Shown: one piece after another, positions 1-10,780 of the stretch
How positions within the stretch are numbered: the stretch's first letter is position 1
Layout of the letters: each line of letters begins with the position of its first letter
Origin: an uncultured Emticicia sp.
Lineage (GTDB): Bacteria > Bacteroidota > Bacteroidia > Cytophagales > Spirosomataceae
Assembly: GCF_937903345.1 (NCBI RefSeq)
Contig: NZ_CALCZQ010000001.1
Span: forward strand, 1 to 64,000
Direction: 5' to 3'
DNA length: 64,000 bases
Program-made: the position numbers and the translations under genes
Notes under the pieces: model-generated
Database searches by the model: none
What the model saw: only the letters and a program-made list of their open reading frames with translations
What the model was told of the DNA's origin: nothing

Positions 1-14
1 CGCTCTTCCGATCT
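1..14. other. Illumina adapter remnant (non-genomic)
   Basis: The first 14 bases, CGCTCTTCCGATCT, are identical to the 3' end of the standard Illumina TruSeq adapter. Read from the other strand they are the familiar AGATCGGAAGAGCG read-through sequence. Genomic sequence starts at 15. The adapter cuts the susC gene immediately before its expected stop codon, so it marks an untrimmed contig end. Confidence 0.95.
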
Positions 15-3000
15 AACCCTATTCTTAAACCAACATTATAAGATTTTGCAACTGGAAATGCACCTTCGTCGATACCCATATGAATATCTTGATTATCAGT
101 TCCAGAACTTCTTAAATTAATATCAGGATCTAAACCTTTATATTTTGTAAAAGTAAATAAGTTTTGACCTTGAACATAAATCTGAGCTGAGCTTAATTTA
201 GCTTTTGAAATAAGTGCAGTTGGGAAGGTATATGTCAGTTGGATGTTTTTGATACGCATGTATGAACCATCCTCAACAAAATAGCTTGAGATTTGCTGAC
301 TTGTACCATCTTGTGAATTTAAACGTGGTAATAACGCAACATCACCTTGTTTTTTCCAAGAATTATACAGCATATCTGTAGAACGGTTTCCTTGGAATGT
401 ATTGAAATCTGTCCAATATTTTAAGTAATTGAAAATTTCATTTCCTTGTGAACCTTGTCCAAAGACAGCCAAATCCCAATTCTTATAGCCTAAATTGATA
501 TTGAAGCCATAAGTAAAGTCCGGATGAGGATTTCCTATGATAGTTTTGTCAGCAGCTGTAATAACGCCATCGCCATTCACATCTCTAAATTTGAAAACAC
601 CTGCTCTTGTGTATGAACCAAATTTTGGAGCGGCTGCTGCTTCTGCATCATCTTTTATAACACCATCTACAATATAACCATAATAACTTGCAATTGGCAA
701 ACCTGCTTTGGTTACAGAAATTGCAGGAAGACGCGTACTAAATCCAAAGATTGTTGCATTAGGGTCATTATTTAGTTTTACAACATTGTTCTTGTATTTA
801 CTAATCATACCACTGATTGAATATCTTAATTGCCCAATTTTGTCTCGGTAAGTAATATTCAAATCAACCCCTTTGTTGTTGACTTCACCAATATTTACGT
901 AAGGGATCGAACCAGTTCCAGCCGTTCTAGGAATTGGCACTTGGGTAAGCATATCAGATGTTGTACGAGTATATAGGTCTAAAATTACTTCTAATTTACT
1001 TTTCAACATCGTTGCATCTAAACCAATATTTGAAGATGTATTAGTCTCCCATTTACCATTTGGATTACCAAATTGTGCTAAGTCAAAACCATTGGCAATT
1101 GAATTTCCGCTTCCTGTAATATCATAAGCGTTATTTGAAGGGTCTGGAGTATAGAGTGTATATGCATTATATACGTTAGGAATCAATTGATTTCCTGTTT
1201 TACCCCATCCACCTCTAATTTTCAAATCGTCAACAAAAGTTAGTTTCTTCATAAAATCAAACTCTGTAAGACGCAAACCAAGCGAGAACGCAGGGAAAAT
1301 TCCATAACGATTGGCAGCCGAAAATCTTGAAGAACCATCGCGACGCATTGTAACGTCAGCCAAAAGGAATTCTTTAAATGAGTAGTTAATTTTTCCAAAC
1401 TGAGAGAATAATGCACTTAATGTTGCACCTGAACCTGCATTCGATAAACCTGCAGCAGCACCAAGATTTAGATAGCGGTATGAAAGGTCATCAAAAGCAA
1501 AATTACTACGAGCGGCGTTAAAGCCAAAAGAGTAAGTTTGTACAGCCTCAGTTCCAACTAAAACATTAAATGTATGGCTTCCTACTGTTTTGTTATAATT
1601 TAAAGTATTAAACCAAGTAATTGCTCTATCAAAGTTATTCGTAACTGTTAAGCTATTTGAGCTTCTTGGCTCTGCAGCCTCGATATCACGATTGAAATAC
1701 TGAGCAAAGTTATAGTTGTTAAATTCAACACCAAGACTTGTTCTAAATTTCAAATCTTTTAAGATGCCGACTTCTGCAAACATATTTCCAAATATGTGAG
1801 TACCTTTTATGATGTTGTCTTTTTCACGCCATTGTCTTGCCAATGGATTTGGGGCGTTTCCAAGGTTTGAACCTCTACTTCCAGCGAAACCATTCAAATC
1901 TGAAGTATTTGTACCTCCCAATCCCTTTGGTCCACCAGAAATATCAAATACTGGAATAATTGGTTGAATACGAATCGCAAACATGATTGGATTACTCTCG
2001 TTATTATTTCCATTAGGTACGCCTATTCTTTCGTCATAAGCCACTGTAAAGTTTTCACCGAAAGTCAAACGTCCTTTTGTAAATTCTGTATTTGCACGTA
2101 CTGAATAACGCTTATAACCTGTGTATTTTAAAATACCATCTTGGTCGAAATAGCTACCTGAAATAGCATATTTTCCGTTTTTAGAGCCACCTGTGGCACC
2201 TAATTGATAATTAGAGATTTTAGCTGGTCCAAAAATTTCATGTTGCCAATCTGTACCTTCTTTGTTAGCTTTCGTAATGTTAAATGCAGTTACACCCAAT
2301 TTAGGGTCTGCAATATCATTAGTATAAGTGTAATTGGCAGGTAATGCTCCAAAAACGTTTGGATAAATATAATCTGCAATTGTTTGTGATCCATCGGCAC
2401 CAAATTTATATTGAGCTGAAGGTGAAGTTCCTGGGGTTTTACCAGCACCAATTTCTGACTCATAATATAATTGTCCCAATTGTTGCGTATTTAGGAGGTC
2501 AAGAGTTTTACCTACTCTTTGCGTACCAGTATACATATCAAAGGTTATTTTGGGTTCGCCAGCCCCACCTCTTTTTGTTGTAATGATTACTACACCATTG
2601 GCAGCTCTCGCACCGTATATTGAAGCAGCAGAAGCATCTTTCAATACTTGCATCGACTCAATGTCATTTGGATTGATTTGGTTAAGTGTTCCTTGTGTTG
2701 GTGTACCATCAATTACATATAGCGGACTATTATTATTGATTGAACCAAATCCACGGATACGAACCATAGTACCACCACCTGGTGAGTTATCATTACCTAC
2801 AGTTACACCAGCTGCACGACCTTGCAACTGTTGTGTTACGCTTGCTGCTGGAAGTGATTGCAATTCTTTAGCTCCTACAACAGTTACAGCACCAGTAATG
2901 TCTTTTTTTCTTTGTGAAGCATAACCAGTTACAACTACTTCTCCTAAAACCTTGGTATCTGATTGCATGGCAACATCTATGATTGAACGATTACCAACAA

Positions 3001-3265
3001 CTTCTTCTACAGCAATATAACCGATTGAAGAAACCACGATAGTAGAACCCGCAGGCACTTCAAATGAAAACGCACCATTGGCATCCGAAGAAGTTCCTTT
3101 ATTAGTACCCTTTACTTGAATTGTTGCACCAGGTAAGCCGATTCCACTTTCTGCGTCGGTTACTTTACCTGAGATTTTTCTTTGTGCAAAAACCATTGAG
3201 CTAGTGAAGAATAGAAAAAGCATCAATGCCCTTACTTTAATAGGAATTGGGTATGAGTGTTTCAT
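15..3265 (-). CDS. SusC/RagA-family TonB-linked outer membrane receptor (3' end cut by contig edge)
   Basis: Predicted 22-stranded TonB-dependent porin that imports oligosaccharides with a SusD lipoprotein. From ATG at 3265 the frame is open to the edge: 1083 full codons. Residues 1-28 are a signal peptide (MKHSYPIPIKVRALMLFLFF then TSSMVFAQ). A carboxypeptidase-D-like regulatory domain follows (ISGKVTDAESGIGLPGATIQ), then the plug domain (LQGRAAGVTV, VRIRGFGSINNNSPLYVIDG, SIYGARAANGVVIITTK), then the barrel (DVNGDGVITAADK, YMRIKNIQLTYTF). It ends SYNVGLRIG plus two bases; SusC proteins usually end within one or two residues of this point, so almost nothing is missing. A susD gene is expected just beyond the left edge. 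Substrate cannot be read from the sequence. Confidence 0.95.
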
Positions 3266-3305
3266 AAATAAAAAATAAAGATTAGATTAAAAAAATATTT
3301 GAAAT

Positions 3306-3313
3306 CAAAGATA
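3306..3313 (-). promoter_or_regulatory. -7 box upstream of susC-like gene
   Basis: TATCTTTG on the minus strand fits the Bacteroidota TAnnTTTG box, 40 bases before the susC start. A TTG lies upstream at 3328-3330, but the spacing of 14 is short of the usual 19-23. Confidence 0.4.
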
Positions 3314-3452
3314 AAATATTAAAAATTCAATTTCTAAATTATAACAAAAAAAATTAATCACATAAAGAAAATATTATTTTTTAAATGTCTATTTCACAAA
3401 GTAAATTTTTCAAATAATATTTATATAAGGTAGCGTTTTGTATGAAATAATA

Positions 3453-4994
3453 TCAATATTTCGCTGGCTGATTGGGCTTCGGTAAAGATTTCTTGATAAA
3501 GTCTCTAATATCTTCATTTGCGGTTTGTAAATCTTCTCGACGTAAATACATCATATGGCCACTTCTGTATCCTTTCCATGACATACGGTTTTTAAGATTG
3601 CCGCTCGGATCCATTTGCCACATATTATATTTAGCGTTAAAATAATCGCAAGCACCATCATAATAACCTGATTGAACCATTACATTCAGATATGGATTCT
3701 GTGCCATTGCTTGACGTAAATTTTCTCCAGTGTTATCACCAGTTCTATCCCAAGGATTGGTAGGGCCAAACATATAATATTTAAGGTCGGTCTTGTAATT
3801 CAATTCATTTCTTAAATAGATATTGATCGCAGGTGTAAATGAGTGTAACCATGAGGTAAGTTCAGAATTAAAATCTGGTTTTTCACCTGCATCTTTTCGG
3901 TCAATTCCTTTGTATCTTGAATCTAAACGTCCAACTGTATTTCCCTTTTCACGCAATAATTCTTTCCAGAAAAAATCTAAAGGAATATCTAAATTTTGTT
4001 GTAAAATCACTTTTTCGGATAATCCTGAATAGCGAGACATCTTGGCTGCAATTTCTTTTCTCTTAGAATCTTCTAAGAAACCTCCTTTACTAATGGCAGG
4101 TAAAAGTTCATTTATCGTAAAATTTTCTACTTCTGGAAGCATTTCCGTTAAGTCTTTCTTCTGTAAATCTGCGGGTAACATTTTATGAAACCAAGCGGTT
4201 GCTGCAAAATATGGTAATTTCAATGCTGCTCCCGAGGCAGCTCCACGCTCAATTCCAAGGGTTGTTGGTGAAACCAATATTACGCCATTCAGATACATCC
4301 ACTGAGCATTTTGTAATTGCAAAGCCAAACCCGAAACACGAGTTGTACCATAACTTTCCCCAATTAAATATTTTGGTGAAGCCCAACGATTTGTACGGGT
4401 CACAAATGTGTTTATCCAGTCAGCTAAATATTTAATATCGGCATTAACTCCAAAAAACTTTGAAGTTGGCACATCTTTACTAGTTGGGCGTGAATAGCCT
4501 GTATTTACAGGATTTACAAACACAATATCTGCAACATCTAATATTGAGTAAGGATTTTCTTTGATTCCATAAGGTTGAAGCGGATAACCCTCATCATCAA
4601 TATTGAGTAAATGTGGGCCAGTATAGGCAATGTGCATCCATACCGAAGCCGAACCCGGCCCACCATTAAATGAAATTATTAAAGGACGGCTTGCTCTGTC
4701 TTTTACATCTGTGCGTTCATAATAAGTATAAAACAATCCAGCAATTGCTTTTCCTTCCTCGTCCCAAACTGGCATTGTTCCCGTCATTGCCTGAAATGGC
4801 ACTTTCTGACCTTTGATGGTTGTTAGGTGCTCTGTTGTAACATAAGAATCTGGATTAAAAGGGATGGTAAGAGAAGCTAATTTCTCTTCTTTTGGAGATG
4901 AGGGTGCAGCAGCAGCAATTGGAGTTTTTGATACAGGAGACTGTGAAAATGCACAAAAACTAATAATAACTAATGGTAAAAATTTAATTTGCAT
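3453..4994 (-). CDS. Secreted S10 family serine carboxypeptidase-like protein
   Basis: 513 residues with an N-terminal signal peptide (hydrophobic 5-17). Family S10 peptidases remove C-terminal amino acids from peptides. Visible motifs are the oxyanion region NGGPG (110-114), the nucleophile elbow GESYG (Ser214), a likely catalytic Asp in YYDGACDY (about Asp446) and His480 in SGHMMYLRRED. All three triad members are thus present. It lies 77 bases downstream of the Gfo/Idh gene on the same strand, so the two may be co-transcribed. Location is probably periplasmic. The substrate is unknown; family assignment is secure. Confidence 0.9.
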   Translation of the reverse strand: MQIKFLPLVIISFCAFSQSPVSKTPIAAAAPSSPKEEKLASLTIPFNPDSYVTTEHLTTIKGQKVPFQAMTGTMPVWDEEGKAIAGLFYTYYERTDVKDRASRPLIISFNGGPGSASVWMHIAYTGPHLLNIDDEGYPLQPYGIKENPYSILDVADIVFVNPVNTGYSRPTSKDVPTSKFFGVNADIKYLADWINTFVTRTNRWASPKYLIGESYGTTRVSGLALQLQNAQWMYLNGVILVSPTTLGIERGAASGAALKLPYFAATAWFHKMLPADLQKKDLTEMLPEVENFTINELLPAISKGGFLEDSKRKEIAAKMSRYSGLSEKVILQQNLDIPLDFFWKELLREKGNTVGRLDSRYKGIDRKDAGEKPDFNSELTSWLHSFTPAINIYLRNELNYKTDLKYYMFGPTNPWDRTGDNTGENLRQAMAQNPYLNVMVQSGYYDGACDYFNAKYNMWQMDPSGNLKNRMSWKGYRSGHMMYLRREDLQTANEDIRDFIKKSLPKPNQPAKY

Positions 4995-5071
4995 CGGTTG
5001 AGGTTGTTAATTGAAGTAAAAAAGAAAGTCACCTCGCAATTCTTCAAGGCGACTTCCATATATTTAAAATA

Positions 5072-6394
5072 TTAGATTTTTATTCCCCATTCTTTATTCA
5101 TTGTTCGTCCGAGAAGAGCATTTGCTTCTTTGTCATCAATAAAAATTTCTTTTTTGGGATTCCATTTTAACGAACGATTAAGACGATAAGCAATATTTCC
5201 GATATTACATACTGAAGCAGTACGATGGCCAACTTCAACATCACAAATAGGTTTACTACGGTTACTCATCGCATCTAAGAAGTCTTTGTAATGATTTTCA
5301 GATTTGTAAACGTGCTTTTCTGTTTCTCCAATAACTTTATCTTTCAGAGAAGTAGGCGTCGTTTCAATTTTCTTTCTTTGAACTTTAATTTCACCTTCTG
5401 TTCCGACAAAATGTATCGCATTGTTCCATTCCCATTTTTCGTGGGTCATTGTGATACCATTTTCATATTTATAGGTAAGAAACTTAATTTCTTTTCCATC
5501 GGGTGCCAACACTTCTACTGGTCCGCTATCATCCATTCCAAGTGACCATTGCACAATATCAAACATATGAGCTCCCCAATCTGTTACCATTCCACCACCA
5601 AACTCACGGAATAATCGCCAATTTGGAAAAACATCTTTTGAAATAGGTGGAGCCAATTCTGAGTTAAATACCACTGATTCATTTGGGCCAAGCCATTTCC
5701 CCCAATCAAGTCCTTCCGGTATTTTTTCTTCTGCTAAATTATAAACAATTGGCGGAGTTCCTACATTTACTTTAATAGTTTTAACCTCTCCAATATAACC
5801 ATTTCTAATTAATTCTGCTGTTTGGCGAAACTCTGGCCACGAACGCTGCATACTACCTGTCTGAAAAACTTTTTTGTATTTTCGTGCGGCATTTACCATC
5901 GCACGACCTTCTCGAACCGTCAAAGAAAGAGGTTTTTCACAATAAATATCCTTCCCTGCTTCAGCTGCTCTCACTGCAATAGCTGCGTGCCAATGATCAG
6001 GGGTTGCTATTACAACGGCATCAATATCTTTGCGATTTAAAAGCTCTCTAAAGTCTTGATAAATAGGGATTTCTGAAAAAGCACCCAGTTGAGTATTTTT
6101 CTCATACTGCATTTTTATTCGGTCGAGAGTTAATTGTGCTTTTGCTTGATATACTTCACTCAGTGCAGCAATACGGACCTCGTTTGTATTCAAAAATGAA
6201 GAGGTAAGACCGCGGCCTTGCTTACCAGTACCTATAAATCCGAGTGAAATAATATCACTTGGGGCTAAGTATTTACTTCCATCAGCTTTTTTTCCTCCTA
6301 AAACATGACGTGGTACAATCATAAAACTTCCTAAAGCTAAAGAAGCTTTACTCACAAAATCACGGCGAGAAATGTTATTATTTTTAGTTGACAT
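5072..6394 (-). CDS. Tat-exported Gfo/Idh/MocA family oxidoreductase
   Basis: 440 residues. The N-terminus carries a twin-arginine signal (SRRDFVSKASLALGSFM, Arg10-Arg11), so the folded, NAD(P)-loaded enzyme is probably exported to the periplasm. The Rossmann motif GFIGTGKQGRG is at 52-62, the TPDHWH segment at 131-136 and the family EKP signature at 153-155 (YCEKPLSLTV), whose lysine is catalytic in family members. The C-terminal half has the usual GGGMVTDWGAHMFDIVQW substrate-domain segment. Likely acts on a sugar or polyol; substrate not determinable. It is divergent from the DUF1549/DUF1553 cytochrome gene at 6548, which suggests a shared role. Confidence 0.92.
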   Translation of the reverse strand: MSTKNNNISRRDFVSKASLALGSFMIVPRHVLGGKKADGSKYLAPSDIISLGFIGTGKQGRGLTSSFLNTNEVRIAALSEVYQAKAQLTLDRIKMQYEKNTQLGAFSEIPIYQDFRELLNRKDIDAVVIATPDHWHAAIAVRAAEAGKDIYCEKPLSLTVREGRAMVNAARKYKKVFQTGSMQRSWPEFRQTAELIRNGYIGEVKTIKVNVGTPPIVYNLAEEKIPEGLDWGKWLGPNESVVFNSELAPPISKDVFPNWRLFREFGGGMVTDWGAHMFDIVQWSLGMDDSGPVEVLAPDGKEIKFLTYKYENGITMTHEKWEWNNAIHFVGTEGEIKVQRKKIETTPTSLKDKVIGETEKHVYKSENHYKDFLDAMSNRSKPICDVEVGHRTASVCNIGNIAYRLNRSLKWNPKKEIFIDDKEANALLGRTMNKEWGIKI

Positions 6395-6547
6395 GATAAA
6401 TTAGATTAAGGATTTTACTTTTTTGCTGAAATTTAAGGTTGCGTAAATCTTATTCTTCAAAATTATTAAAAATTTTTAAAATACTTATCAAATTTGTAAT
6501 TATATTAGTGCAATTTATCATTGAAATAATACATTTTTATAAAACAC

Positions 6548-9301
6548 ATGAATGCTTCATATTTCAAATGGATTTTTATTATCACAATACCTATTTTTGC
6601 TATATTTTATTTTTATTATCATGAGTCTTCTGATGAAATCACTTACAATGAAGAAATTAGACCAATTTTTAATAAAAAATGCATTGTTTGTCACGGTGGT
6701 GTAAAGAAAAATGGAAATTTTAGTTTACTATTTCCTGAAGAGGCTTTTGCTAAAGCTAAGTCAGGTAAGTTTGCTATTATTCCCTTTGATGCTGAAAATT
6801 CGGAGGTAATGAAAAGAATCAAGTCGCACGACCTCGATGAACGAATGCCAAAAGATAAAGACCCACTAACTGACGAGGAAATAACAAAAATTGAAAAATG
6901 GATAAATCAAGGTGCAAAATGGGAAAATCATTGGGCATATTCGGCACCAAAACCAAATATTAAGATTCCAAACGAGGGTAAAGAATGGGCAAAAAATGAA
7001 ATTGATAATTTTATTTTTGATAAACTTAAGAAAGAAGGACTTTCGCCGTCAAAAGAAGCTGACCGCCCTTCACTACTACGCAGGTTAAGTTTAGACCTGA
7101 TTGGACTTCCGCCAACACCACAAGAATCCAAAGACTTTGTCTATGATAAATCGCCATTAGCCTACGAAAAACAAGTCGATAGACTATTAAAATCGCCTGC
7201 TTTTGGTGAGCGATGGGCTTCCATGTGGCTTGATTTAGCTCGTTATGCCGACTCGAAAGGTTACGAAAAAGACCTTGACCGAAGTATTTGGAAATACCGT
7301 GATTGGGTTATAAAAGCCTTCAATGCAGATATGCCTTTCGACCAATTTACGATACATCAACTGGCGGGCGATTTATTACCACAGACTCCCAACGAAAGTA
7401 TCGAATCGCTCGAAAACCGTAACATTGCCACTGCTTTTCACAGAAACACTATGGCCAATGATGAAGGTGGAACTAACGACGAAGAGTTTAGAACTATGTC
7501 CATCATCGACCGAGTTTCTACCACAATGGAAGTTTGGCAAGGAACAACAATGGCTTGTGTTCAGTGCCACAGCCACCCGTACGACCCATTTCGTCATGAA
7601 GATTTTTACAAATTGGCTGCTTTTTTCAATAATACCCAAGACCGAGATTTGTATAACGAAAAACCACTTTTCAGAACTTATTCCAAAGAGAAAGAGCAGG
7701 AAGTGATTAAGTTAACGAACTGGATAAATACAAAACTTCCTTCAAATCTTTCAAGCCTAAGACATTCGGACAAAACTCTTTTAGCAGAAAAAACAAATGA
7801 TTATTTAAGAAAATTAGGATTTTATCGAATCGAAGCTGAATCGTTTGATAGTACAAGTCGTCACATCGAACTTTGGAACAATCAGAAAGAAATAATGCAA
7901 ACTACCGAAGGTGCCTTTACCGTGTATGAAAACATTGATTTAAGCAATATTGAAGGTGTAAAATATCGTTATCAAAGTGGTGCAGAAAATGCTTTTATTG
8001 AAATGAGAATTGGTAGCGTGGATGGGGAATTAATTAGTAAAGTAGAAACAAAATGTAGTGAAAAAGAAGTAAATGTTGGTTGGTCGAGATGGAATCAATA
8101 TACAACTTCATCGGGAAAAGTAAAACCAACGAAAGGAATCCATGATGTATATTTGGTATTTAGAAAAGGAAAAAACTTTTGGACAGACTTAATGCACCTC
8201 GATTGGATGGAGCTACAATCAAGCAAAATGCCAATCAGAACTTTACCTAAATCGGTGCAAGATTCAATTGAAAAATTGGCCATGATTGATGCGATTGCCA
8301 CTCCAATTATGCTCGAAAGACCACAAAATAAAGCACGAAAAACAAATGTTTTCATCAGGGGAAATTGGATGCTAAAAGGCAGCGAAGTACAACCAGGCGT
8401 ACCAGCAATTTTACCAAATATGAAAAACTACCCTAAAAACCGACTTGGTTTTGCGACATGGATGGTAAATAAACAAAATCCACTCACTTCAAGAGTTATT
8501 GTGAATCGCTTTTGGGAACAGTTATTTGGTACCGGAATTTTAGAGTCTTTAGAGGATTTTGGTAGTATGGGCTCTAAACCAACACATCCTGAATTGTTGG
8601 ACTGGTTAGCAATTAAATTTTCAAACAAAATGGATTGGAGCGTAAAAAGTTTACTTAAAACCATCGTAATGTCGGCCACTTATCAACAATCTTCATTGAT
8701 TTCTAAACATTTAGAGGCAAAAGACCCTCGAAATTTACTTTTGGCTCGTGGCCCGAGGGTTAGACTTTCGTCCGAACAAATTCGTGACCAAGCATTGGCA
8801 ATCAGCGGTTTACTAAATCCAACAATGTATGGCCCAAGTGTTCGTCCACCCAACCCGACCGATGGAGCTTGGCGAAGAGAAAAAAGCGGAAATCAGTTTC
8901 GAAGAGCTATTTATACTTATTGGAGGCGTACAAATCCTTACCCATCGATGATAACTTTTGATAGTCCACAGCGGAATGTTTGTGTTTCGAGAAGGGTTCG
9001 TACAAATACACCTTTACAGGCCCTTACCACCCTAAACGATACTGTTTATTACGCAGCCGCTCAAAATATTGCTTTAAAAATGCAAATGTCACAAGCAAAA
9101 AGCATGAAAGACAAAATTCGTGCAGGGTATACAAACATATTTCAAAAACAACCAAGTGAGTCTAAAACAGCTTTACTTGAAAATCTTTATAATGAAGCCT
9201 TGATTGATTTCAGAAAGAAAAAAAGCACAAAAGCTGAACTTTTGGCACTTACGCTTACGGCAAATACGATGTTAAACTTAGACGAATTTCTTACAAAATG
9301 A
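6548..9301 (+). CDS. Planctomycete-type cytochrome c with DUF1549 and DUF1553 domains
   Basis: 917 residues. A transmembrane anchor at about 7-23 is followed by a PSD1-type cytochrome c domain with heme motif CIVCH (Cys45, Cys48, His49) and likely Met ligand in ERMPKD. DUF1549 follows (RPSLLRRLSLDLIGLPPTPQ; FGERWASMWLDLARYADSKG), with a second CxxCH at Cys337-His341 (CVQCHSHPYDPF). The C-terminal third is DUF1553 (NPLTSRVIVNRFWEQLFGTG; SSEQIRDQALAISGLL; FRRAIYTYWRRTNPYPSM). Function of these domains is unknown; the arrangement is common in Planctomycetes and some Bacteroidota. The stop codon overlaps the next start (ATGA), indicating translational coupling with the DUF1501 partner. Start ATG 6548 leads straight into the anchor. 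Confidence 0.93.
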   Translation: MNASYFKWIFIITIPIFAIFYFYYHESSDEITYNEEIRPIFNKKCIVCHGGVKKNGNFSLLFPEEAFAKAKSGKFAIIPFDAENSEVMKRIKSHDLDERMPKDKDPLTDEEITKIEKWINQGAKWENHWAYSAPKPNIKIPNEGKEWAKNEIDNFIFDKLKKEGLSPSKEADRPSLLRRLSLDLIGLPPTPQESKDFVYDKSPLAYEKQVDRLLKSPAFGERWASMWLDLARYADSKGYEKDLDRSIWKYRDWVIKAFNADMPFDQFTIHQLAGDLLPQTPNESIESLENRNIATAFHRNTMANDEGGTNDEEFRTMSIIDRVSTTMEVWQGTTMACVQCHSHPYDPFRHEDFYKLAAFFNNTQDRDLYNEKPLFRTYSKEKEQEVIKLTNWINTKLPSNLSSLRHSDKTLLAEKTNDYLRKLGFYRIEAESFDSTSRHIELWNNQKEIMQTTEGAFTVYENIDLSNIEGVKYRYQSGAENAFIEMRIGSVDGELISKVETKCSEKEVNVGWSRWNQYTTSSGKVKPTKGIHDVYLVFRKGKNFWTDLMHLDWMELQSSKMPIRTLPKSVQDSIEKLAMIDAIATPIMLERPQNKARKTNVFIRGNWMLKGSEVQPGVPAILPNMKNYPKNRLGFATWMVNKQNPLTSRVIVNRFWEQLFGTGILESLEDFGSMGSKPTHPELLDWLAIKFSNKMDWSVKSLLKTIVMSATYQQSSLISKHLEAKDPRNLLLARGPRVRLSSEQIRDQALAISGLLNPTMYGPSVRPPNPTDGAWRREKSGNQFRRAIYTYWRRTNPYPSMITFDSPQRNVCVSRRVRTNTPLQALTTLNDTVYYAAAQNIALKMQMSQAKSMKDKIRAGYTNIFQKQPSESKTALLENLYNEALIDFRKKKSTKAELLALTLTANTMLNLDEFLTK

Positions 9302-10773
9302 ACAGAAAAACTATATTTGAGGAAGCTTTTTTTGATCAAGCCACTTTCAATACTCGTCGCCATTTTCTAAAACAATGTACTTCGGGTTTGGGCGGCATTG
9401 CCTTATCGTCAATTCTTGGAGGTTGTTTTAATTCTGATCAAAAATCGGTTGAAGAAAATCCTTTCGCAGTTAAGCCGCCTCATTTTCCTGCAAAAGCCAA
9501 ACATATTATTTTTCTACACATGGAGGGAGCTCCATCACAGCTAGAATTATTTGATTACAAACCAGAGCTTGCAAAGCTGGATGGGCAACTTTGTCCACCG
9601 TCACTTGTAGAAGGAAAGCGTTTTGCATTCATCAAAGGCACGCCTAAAATGCTAGGCCCTCAAGCTACTTTTCAGCAGCATGGACAGTCGGGTGCTTGGT
9701 TTTCGGATTATTTTAAGCATTTACCCGAACTCGCCGATGATTTGACTTTCCTAAAAGCCATGCATACAGATGAGTTTAACCACGCACCTGCCCAGCTATT
9801 CATGCATACTGGAAGTGCAAGAGTTGGCCGGCCAAGTTTAGGCTCTTGGATTACCTACGGTTTGGGGTCGGAAAATCAGAATTTGCCTGCTTACGTTGTT
9901 TTGGTTTCTGGTTCTGAACCAAGTGCGGGAAAATATTTGTGGGGAAATGGTTTTTTACCTTCAGTGTATCAAGGTGTTCAATGCAGGTCGAAAGGTGACC
10001 CAGTACTTTATATCAACAACCCAAAGACAATAGATACCGAATTACGTAAGAAATCAATTGAAACGATCAATAAAATCAATGAACTGACTTATAAAGAAAT
10101 TGGCGACCCTGAAACGCTTACTCGGATTTCGCAATACGAAATGGCATTCAGAATGCAAGCCGAAGTACCCGAAACAATGGATATTTCTACTGAGCCTGCA
10201 TATATTCACGAAATGTATGGAACTGAAGTAGGTAAAGCCAGTTTTGCCAATAACTGTTTATTAGCAAGAAAATTAATCGAAAAAGGCGTAAGAGTCGTTC
10301 AACTTTTCGACCGCCGATGGGATAACCATGGCACTGACGAAGGCAGTGGGGTTGATATTGGTTTACGTAAAAACGTTGGGTATGTTGATAAACCAATTAC
10401 AGCACTCATAAAAGACCTTAAACAACGTGGACTTTTAGACGAAACTTTGATTGTTTGGGGAGGAGAGTTTGGGCGTACACCCATGATGGAAAATCGAGCA
10501 GGTGATAACAATACGCCATTAAAAGGCCGTGACCACCACGTCGATGCTTTCACGATGTTTATGGCAGGTGCAGGAATCAAAAAAGGATATTCGCACGGTG
10601 AAACAGACGAAATTGGTTATTATGGTATCAAAGGAAAAACCCATATACATGATCTGCAAGCAACCATTATGCACGTTATGGGCTTCGACCACGAAAAATT
10701 TACATTTCCTTTTCAAGGACGAAATTTTAGATTAACTGATGTATCTGGAAAGGTAATTCATGAGATTTTGTAA
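9298..10773 (+). CDS. DUF1501 family Tat-exported lipoprotein (alkaline phosphatase/sulfatase-fold)
   Basis: 491 residues. It has a Tat signal with Arg20-Arg21 (NTRRHFLKQ) and then a lipobox-like LGGC ending at Cys43, so it may be a Tat-exported lipoprotein. DUF1501 proteins have an alkaline-phosphatase-like fold related to sulfatases. Visible landmarks are HMEGAPSQLELFDYKP near residue 78 and the late IVWGGEFGRTPMMENRAGDN and GRDHHVDAFTMFMAGAGIKK. It overlaps the upstream DUF1549/DUF1553 gene by four bases (ATGA), the usual partnership for this family. No enzymatic activity has been firmly assigned to this family to my knowledge. It converges on the GH95 gene with a 7-base gap. Confidence 0.9.
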   Translation: MNRKTIFEEAFFDQATFNTRRHFLKQCTSGLGGIALSSILGGCFNSDQKSVEENPFAVKPPHFPAKAKHIIFLHMEGAPSQLELFDYKPELAKLDGQLCPPSLVEGKRFAFIKGTPKMLGPQATFQQHGQSGAWFSDYFKHLPELADDLTFLKAMHTDEFNHAPAQLFMHTGSARVGRPSLGSWITYGLGSENQNLPAYVVLVSGSEPSAGKYLWGNGFLPSVYQGVQCRSKGDPVLYINNPKTIDTELRKKSIETINKINELTYKEIGDPETLTRISQYEMAFRMQAEVPETMDISTEPAYIHEMYGTEVGKASFANNCLLARKLIEKGVRVVQLFDRRWDNHGTDEGSGVDIGLRKNVGYVDKPITALIKDLKQRGLLDETLIVWGGEFGRTPMMENRAGDNNTPLKGRDHHVDAFTMFMAGAGIKKGYSHGETDEIGYYGIKGKTHIHDLQATIMHVMGFDHEKFTFPFQGRNFRLTDVSGKVIHEIL

Positions 10774-10780
10774 CTTATTG

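Noticed and set aside
2550..2924. Open plus-strand frame of 124 codons
   Set aside because: It is exactly antisense to the susC plug domain, whose codons are clearly used; the translated sequence is Pro/Cys-rich and resembles no family.
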